A stretch of DNA of 64,000 nt, taken from contig PTEX01000055.1 in the NCBI GenBank assembly GCA_003342815.1, positions 2,194,986 through 2,258,985 on the forward strand, written 5' to 3'. Position numbers and translations under genes: made by a program. Below are positions 57,965 to 64,000 of this stretch, one piece after another. Numbering within the stretch: position 1 is the first letter of the stretch; the number at the start of each line of letters is the position of its first letter. The stretch comes from Eudromia elegans (lineage: Eukaryota; Chordata; Aves; Tinamiformes; Tinamidae). A model generated the notes under the pieces. The model had not been told where the DNA came from, made no database searches, and saw only the letters and a list, made by a program, of their open reading frames with translations.

Positions 57965-60900
57965 GAATGGAATATGTTACAGAAATTAGGGTTTTGACAT
58001 AGGTGTATGGGTGAAACCTGCTGTAGTAATCTAGGGAAGGACCAGAGCAGAGAAAGGATGTAGTTATGTCTGATAATTTCCTAGCCTATATTTTATATGC
58101 TTGTTTTTTTTCTTCACTAAGGGCTTTTTCTTGGGATTCTCAGGTGCAACATGCTGAGCTAGCTGGATCTTTGATCTGAATGGACACAATGGCCTTGACA
58201 ATCTACAGGTCTGCTACTGTCCTTCCTGTCCCTATGAAGGGAAGGGAGAACTTACCTTTGCCTCAGTCACTCCTTAAAGTCATCACAGCTTGCGTTGGAA
58301 AATGCCAGTTTGGGGATTTGTGTGGTTAAGGCAAGGGTGTATGGTCCTGTTAGTAGATGATTACGAAGGGAGGCAATTCTTGGCAAAAAAAGATGAATTT
58401 TTAAATGTGATGTCTTAAGAGTGCTGCAGCTGGAATTGGCAATGTTCCTCTCTCTTATAGCATTAGCTTTATTTTTGGCATTATACCCAGTTTAAGGTAG
58501 ATGCATGAGTAAGAAGGCAAATCAGAAAATAAACCAAGTGTTACATTATTAGTACAGTCCATCATGTCTTTTTACTTTATATATATATATGGAACTCAAA
58601 GAACTGAGAATCTTATTCTTCTATTGAGAGTCTTACAAGTCTGGATGAATTATTTCCTTATCTGTCTGTCTCTTGGACATGCTTTTATACATGTATATTT
58701 ACACATACAGATATATATGTATATAGACAAATACTTATCAATTTTTTAAAAATTTAATACTTTACATGCACTGATGCATTACTTCTATTTGTTTCCTACA
58801 GCACAACTTGATACCAGTACTTGATCTTACCACTGAGTTGAAGGGGCAGTAAGTGCTAGTGAGAGGTTTATGCTCTGTTAGATCTCATCAGGAGGTTTTC
58901 TTTCACTACCATGATGAGCAGAGTCTTATGGGAACATATCAGTTTTGACAAGGAATAATTGCATGCAGAAAGTCAGAACAGGGATTGGTCTGGTGGTTGG
59001 CAGGTGCCATTGGCAAAGATCGGTCTACCAATACTGTCTGCATTTACTTTTCTGAAATAATGTGGGTGAAGCAGGGGGAACTTCTGCAAGAATTTCCAAT
59101 AAAAAAAGCTGAAAGTACTGATTTTGATGGTGGCTCTTTGGCTACTCACCAGGTGGTGTCTGTTCATCTCTGACTGTTTCACGATTCCTGCAGAATAGCA
59201 CTGTGATGGCTGCTTCCCAAGTGAACCAGGGTCATGGTGTCATGGGCTAACAAGGGATCTTATTGCATGTGTAAAATAACAATGTTCATTCAATGAAAAA
59301 TAGTGTCTTAAATGCAGAGCTCACCTGTGTTTCAGCTGATCTCTGGAAAGATGCTTTTCCCATTTACTATGTTTAGATTCTTCAATTTTTGATACAATAA
59401 CATTGCCTTCAGCAGATTCCACATTCATCCCTCCATTTTGCACAGTTTGATTCTCCTACTAATGAAAAAGAAGTCATTGAGCATCATTAAAAATTTCTTC
59501 ATCTTGTGACTCTTCAATCAACAGAACAATAAGAACCCATTGTGTTCTTTGCAGTTACTCTGGATAATAATAGTCCCAATAGTTCACTTTGTAAAATATT
59601 ATTTATTTTAAAGCCTCATTTCCACCCACTCTTTGTGTAATAATGGCATGGGAAGAAGTGAGTCACTATTGCCTTCCTAGTCCAACTGCAATAACTATCA
59701 TGAATTTGAGCTTCTAAAATAAACATACCTACACTATATGGATATTTAGAGGCCAAGAAGTACTCTTTCTCTCTTGCCTACACTCTCCCCCCTGCCCTGT
59801 TTTTACCCTTGACAAAAATCCCACAGGCATCCCAGATGTATTTGTGGACCTAATATAATTCTGGAGAAGGTGCACAGCATGCTATTTCTGTCATGGATAG
59901 CCAGGCAAGGATTTTACTGTGGTTGTGTCCTCTCAGGTAGAGAGCATACGCAGAGCTAAAGCCTGAAAGAGGGACTGTGTTACTGCCTGGCCCATACAGG
60001 GTCACACAAGTAGAACACCATGTACTTGGCAATGAGGGTGACACAAGAAGCAGGGCTCCTTAGAAGGAAAAGGTGAGAGGGGAGTGCAGCCTCCTTCCTC
60101 TTCCCATTCGGCTATTAGTTCAATATTGTGTTCAGAAGTATTTATTGCTTTTTAAGGAAAATGTCTAGCCAATGTCACAACCATCCTCTGGCTGGGTGGT
60201 AAAATATGACCAAGTATCAAATCAGAACTACATTGCTTTCATCTGAAAATCCTATTCTAGCCTTTAGATTCAGCAGGAACTATTTATTTCTCTCCTAATT
60301 CAGAATTTCCATTTGGAATTTTCATGGCGCAGTCATGACTTTTTTGACTTTTTTCTTTTTTTCCCCTCATTCATTCCTGCTGGACTAGTCTAAACTGCAG
60401 GGAAGAATAGCTTTTGGGGTCCTCTGTGTAACTTTGATCTCTCTCTTGCAGTCAGCAAGCCATAAAAGTTCTGAAATGGTTTCTTTTCTTGTTTCTTCCT
60501 TCTGGCAACAGCTCCTGATGGGACATCATGTCTGATTTCTCTTTCCAGTCATGTTCTGGGGCTTAAAGCCTAAGTGTTGTGATGAAATTTGTTCTACCCT
60601 ACCTGTCACCTCCTTCCGTCTTTCCCTGGGAAAAATGACCAAACTTCTGCATTCAGTGTGCTGAACTTATGGTTTCCCCACCTACTGATACCCTACTCCC
60701 TTCAGATGTAACTTATACAACAAGAGATCTACTACCTTTTATTTATATCCCATTGCTATTAGACTTGTATTATCCAGCAATACCATGAACATCCCCAGTG
60801 TAACATTCTCCTCCTCTGGCACAGGGTTTTCCTGAAGCAGCAAACTGGCAAAAGATCTTGATTCAAGATAAGTAGGGAGGACTTGGGAAATGGTTCAGAA

Positions 60901-61263
60901 TTAGTAAAGCATGAGATTGCACTGTCTCTAGAGCTGAAATAAAACTTGTACTTTCCCCATCCTTGGGGACATTTAGGAGAGGGGAAGGGAAAAATGTATT
61001 TGGGATTGAAGTAGATCTTTTAAAATATGTGTAGACAGAAAAATCTGACAAACTGGGTAATCTGGAAAAAGAATTTTAGCATTGTATCATTGTTCTAAAG
61101 ATGGAGTTTGGCTTAGCAAAGGTCTCTGAACTGTGTGGCTCCTATCTCCTCGCCAGCTGGGATTAACTGCATCTTACCCACATCTGGGATTCTATGACTG
61201 CATCAGGGAGACTGCAAAGGATCTTGTACTAGCTCGTTGGCTTAATGCCTTTGAGAGATCAGG

Positions 61264-61334
61264 TGTGGGGGTTCTGTGTGTGTGTGTGTGGTGGAGGTGG
61301 GGGCAGATTGTGGGGGGTGTGTGTGTATTGGGGG
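61264..61334 (+). repeat. GT-rich tract with four G5-6 runs
   Basis: G runs at 61267-61271, 61299-61303, 61312-61317 and 61330-61334 are joined by (GT)n-rich loops of 27, 8 and 12 bases. The last three are closely spaced. Such strands can in principle form a G-quadruplex, but the first loop is long. Confidence 0.75.
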
Positions 61335-62084
61335 ATTGTTTGTTTGGTTATAGCTGAAATTGACACAATCCCCCAGATATTTTGATTTAGGAATTTCAGT
61401 TTTTTCTTTTACAAACAGCAAAATATTCCACTGAAATATGTCTTCCCCTCATTATTATGATGTCTTAAGCCACAGAACCTAAACTGCAGTTATATTTCAG
61501 ATGAAGTAGTGAACATCTACTAATTAGTTCCTTGGTTTCTATTTTGTTTGCTTTTTGCTATTATAGTAAGTACAGGTTTCTCGGGAGGTCTTTTGTAGTC
61601 CCTTCTGGAAGAAAAATTCATTACTGAAAACCAGTTCCCTCCTATTTTCAAAACTTAATACCATACAGATCTATAAGGCCTCAACATCTCTCTTGTCTCA
61701 GTGAAAAATGAATCATTTTTGATGACCGACCTTCCTATGAACAAGGAGCTTCTCTAGAAAGACATCAAATCTATTGGATCCCAGCTGCTGCTAGATAAAA
61801 TCATTATTAGAGCACACAAGGGAGAACTAGTTGCACTGCTGAGGCTTAACTCAATTAACATATTTCTTAGAATCCCCCTAAAATAATACGAACAAACCTG
61901 TATATAATATGTGAATGCATCTCTCAGCCTTTGAGGGAAAAAGGGTGAAAATTGTAGAGGTGAGACTTGTAGAGGTGAACTGTAAAAGTCAAACAGTTAA
62001 AAAAGCACCCTTGAGAGTTTATTTTGAATTTGCTCTTCCTCTGTTCTGAAAGGACAAATAGATGACACAGGGTTAGAACGTCTT

Positions 62085-62200
62085 TCACTTGGTAGGCAAG
62101 TTGCTTAATTTCTTCCTTCTTTCCTTGTGTACAAATGGAGACAGTGTGTGCTAGGTTCACATAGCGATTAATTGAATGAATCTATTAATTCCTCATTAAT
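62085..62200 (+). repeat. MIR-like SINE fragment
   Basis: 'ggtaggcaagttgcttaatt', 'cttgtgtacaaatggagaca' and 'ttcacatagcgattaattg' fit the MIR core read forward ('gggcaagtcacttaacc…tgtaaaatggagataat…'). Confidence 0.5.
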
Positions 62201-64000
62201 GGAATAGCTGATTGCTGTGTAACAGCATACTGTGATTAGATTTTTTGGGGTTGGGGCACAAGTGGGATGTGATAGTAAGAATCTCCATGGATGTGCCTGG
62301 TGGAAATAGTGGAACCTTAATCTGCTGCTTTAAACGTTTTAAATTAAATGCCATGCACTGCTTAATGTCAGTGAACTGGGCTGTGTGTTTACAGCTTCTC
62401 TCGGCAATCAGCTGGAGTGAAACTTCCGAGCTCGGTGTAACATCCCTTGCTCTGATGGCCCCATACTGCAGAGGGGTGCAATGAGATAATCTGCTTGTTT
62501 TACTCTTCTGTCTGGCACAGCTGAGCTAGCAGATTGTCAAAGGTAGGGAGAGACTGCAATGAACCAAGGCTTTTTCACACCTGATAAAGGAGAGGAGTGT
62601 TTTTTCTTCAGACATTTTTATATGAGCAGCTTTTGGAATAAGAAAATTTCTTGTCCCACCTTACCAAAACGGGTCTTAATACATGTGCCTGAATCTGGCT
62701 TAGGATCTTCAAGGCACTTTGAAATCCTGTGAAGACAGTAGATAATTATACTTTATTACCACAATCTATGCCAATCCCCTGCTCCTTGCAATACAGCTGA
62801 AAAAAAAACCACTCTACATTTTGAAAAGAAAACTATTCCAGTTAAAGAATAGTCATTTGAGAAATATTTGTAGCTAACTTTCACATGTTTTTCATCATTA
62901 ACATCCTACTCCCTCCCCACCAGTGCTCCTTCCCCAACCCAAAATAAATTCTGTCATCTGGTGAAATGCAATATAAAGCTGGATGTACAGGAGGAATTTA
63001 GTAAGAGACTGTACTCAGTAATCCAATTCTGAGATGCTTGTTTCTTATCCTGTATTGTTCCTTCCTTGTCCAATTGAAGCTCCAATGTGTTTCTTGTGTT
63101 ATTTTATATTTCCCAGCCTTGCTCTCTAATGGCTGGGTAGAGCCAGCAGTTACTGCCACTTAATTCTATTCTTTTCTTTCAGAACAGTAAGTTAAGGGTT
63201 TTGGTAGATTATGGAAGTCATATCTCCGAGAGTTCTCCAAGTGGATTGCTGATGCTGTAATTGCCTGCTGGATGACTCTTCAATATCAGGAGATTATCCC
63301 ATGAGGAGGGGTGCAGACAGAGCCAATTTCTTTAGTTTCTTTAGAATTCAGTTGGATAAAATTTTCTTGTTATTGCTTCATGTAGGAGGATTAAGGTGTA
63401 GGACTGACTTTTATAGGATAAATGAGTCCCAAAAATGAATTCCCTATCATTTTGTATAACTTCTCTCCCCCCCCAGCCCCCAATCGGAAGGGGTTCAGTT
63501 GGTGTTTTAAGACTTGCAGCATTATTCAGCTATAAAGACAGCGTGAGTAACGCTGGGAATTCAGAGGCAAGTTTGCTGGTACAGTGGCAATAAGCCATAG
63601 TGAATAAGGTTGGGGAGAAAAGATTTTTTTTTTAATTAAAATCAATTAACACAAAATTGGAGTCTCTGATTGTTCAGAGTGACTTGAAATTCTGAAACTC
63701 TTTGGGCTTTGTCCACTGGTGTGAGATAGGCATATCTCCATGAATTACATTAAGATCCTATTTCTGCAGATAATATATCTTTCCCTCAAGCCAACATGGC
63801 TCAAGAGAATGAGTATGCACTGAAATTATGCTCAGGTCGATGCACCCATGTTAACACAGTGCTCATGTTGTACCTATGAGGCTGAGGTTTTGGGCATGCA
63901 TCCTATAGCTCTTGCTGTCACTGTTAATGCACTGAACTCTTCTGTGGTGCTGCCCAAGAGAGGGACTGTTCAAGGAGTCAAAGAATTCATGTGCTGGAAT
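62201..64000. other. Non-coding sequence to the window end
   Basis: C-rich run near 63467-63482 and a T10/AATTAAAA stretch near 63626. 'gatcttcaaggcactttgaa' near 62704 may be a small SINE-tail remnant. No gene recognised. Confidence 0.45.

Larger units (their letters stand above)
57831..62084. other. Non-coding AT-rich sequence
   Basis: (TA)n at 58577-58590. Around 59570-59700 there is a weak likeness to a MIR-like tail ('cactttgtaaaatattattt'), too weak to call. Frames of 60-76 codons, none recognised. Confidence 0.45.

Noticed and set aside
59570-59700. Weak likeness to a MIR-like SINE tail and core
   Set aside because: Too few matching landmarks to call.
1-64000. Search for retroviral/LTR elements
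   Set aside because: No paired terminal repeats, primer-binding-site-like sequence or gag/pol/env-like frame was seen by eye; degraded solo LTRs cannot be excluded.

Overview
This window reads as bird nuclear DNA. The best sign is a well-preserved 3' end of a CR1 LINE (29783-29905, minus strand) that still ends in two copies of the CACAGAAT octamer, as bird CR1 elements do. Seven to nine older CR1 pieces and several very old MIR-like SINE pieces support this. The rest is AT-rich, single-copy-looking sequence with short microsatellites, as expected of a vertebrate intergenic region or a very long intron.

I find no protein-coding gene that I can support. The open reading frames are short, overlap on both strands, start without context and match no family I know. 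The exceptions are frames inside LINE fossils: the end of a CR1 ORF2 at about 2790-3040 (minus) and part of a CR1 reverse transcriptase at 40150-40520 (plus). I see no tRNA, rRNA, CRISPR array or recognisable LTR/retroviral element.

Layout. 0.08-0.43 kb: a MIR-like SINE abutting a small, dense CpG patch. 2.9-5.1 kb: two CR1 fossils in opposite orientations. 5.1-11.4 kb: plain sequence with microsatellites and a weak CpG cluster at 8.5 kb. 11.5-17.1 kb: the most gene-like or regulatory part. It has a CpG-rich pocket ending in a consensus splice donor (11982), AT-rich blocks that look like conserved non-coding elements (13.5-14.9 kb and 16.84-17.06 kb), and a roughly 1 kb CpG island (15.79-16.83 kb). 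20.5-29.9 kb: four minus-strand CR1 pieces and two SINE pieces. 33-48 kb: SINE and CR1 fossils, including the reverse-transcriptase piece, and a 23-bp palindrome. 48-57 kb: AT-rich and repeat-poor, with one coding-like 80-codon frame on the minus strand at 51.5 kb. 57-64 kb: two more SINE fossils and a GT/G-rich tract.

The 11.5-17.1 kb block is the best place to look for a promoter, a long non-coding RNA or enhancers. Repeat calls rest on remembered family consensus sequences, without alignment, so their edges are good only to a few tens of bases. I did not find a convincing new biological system here.
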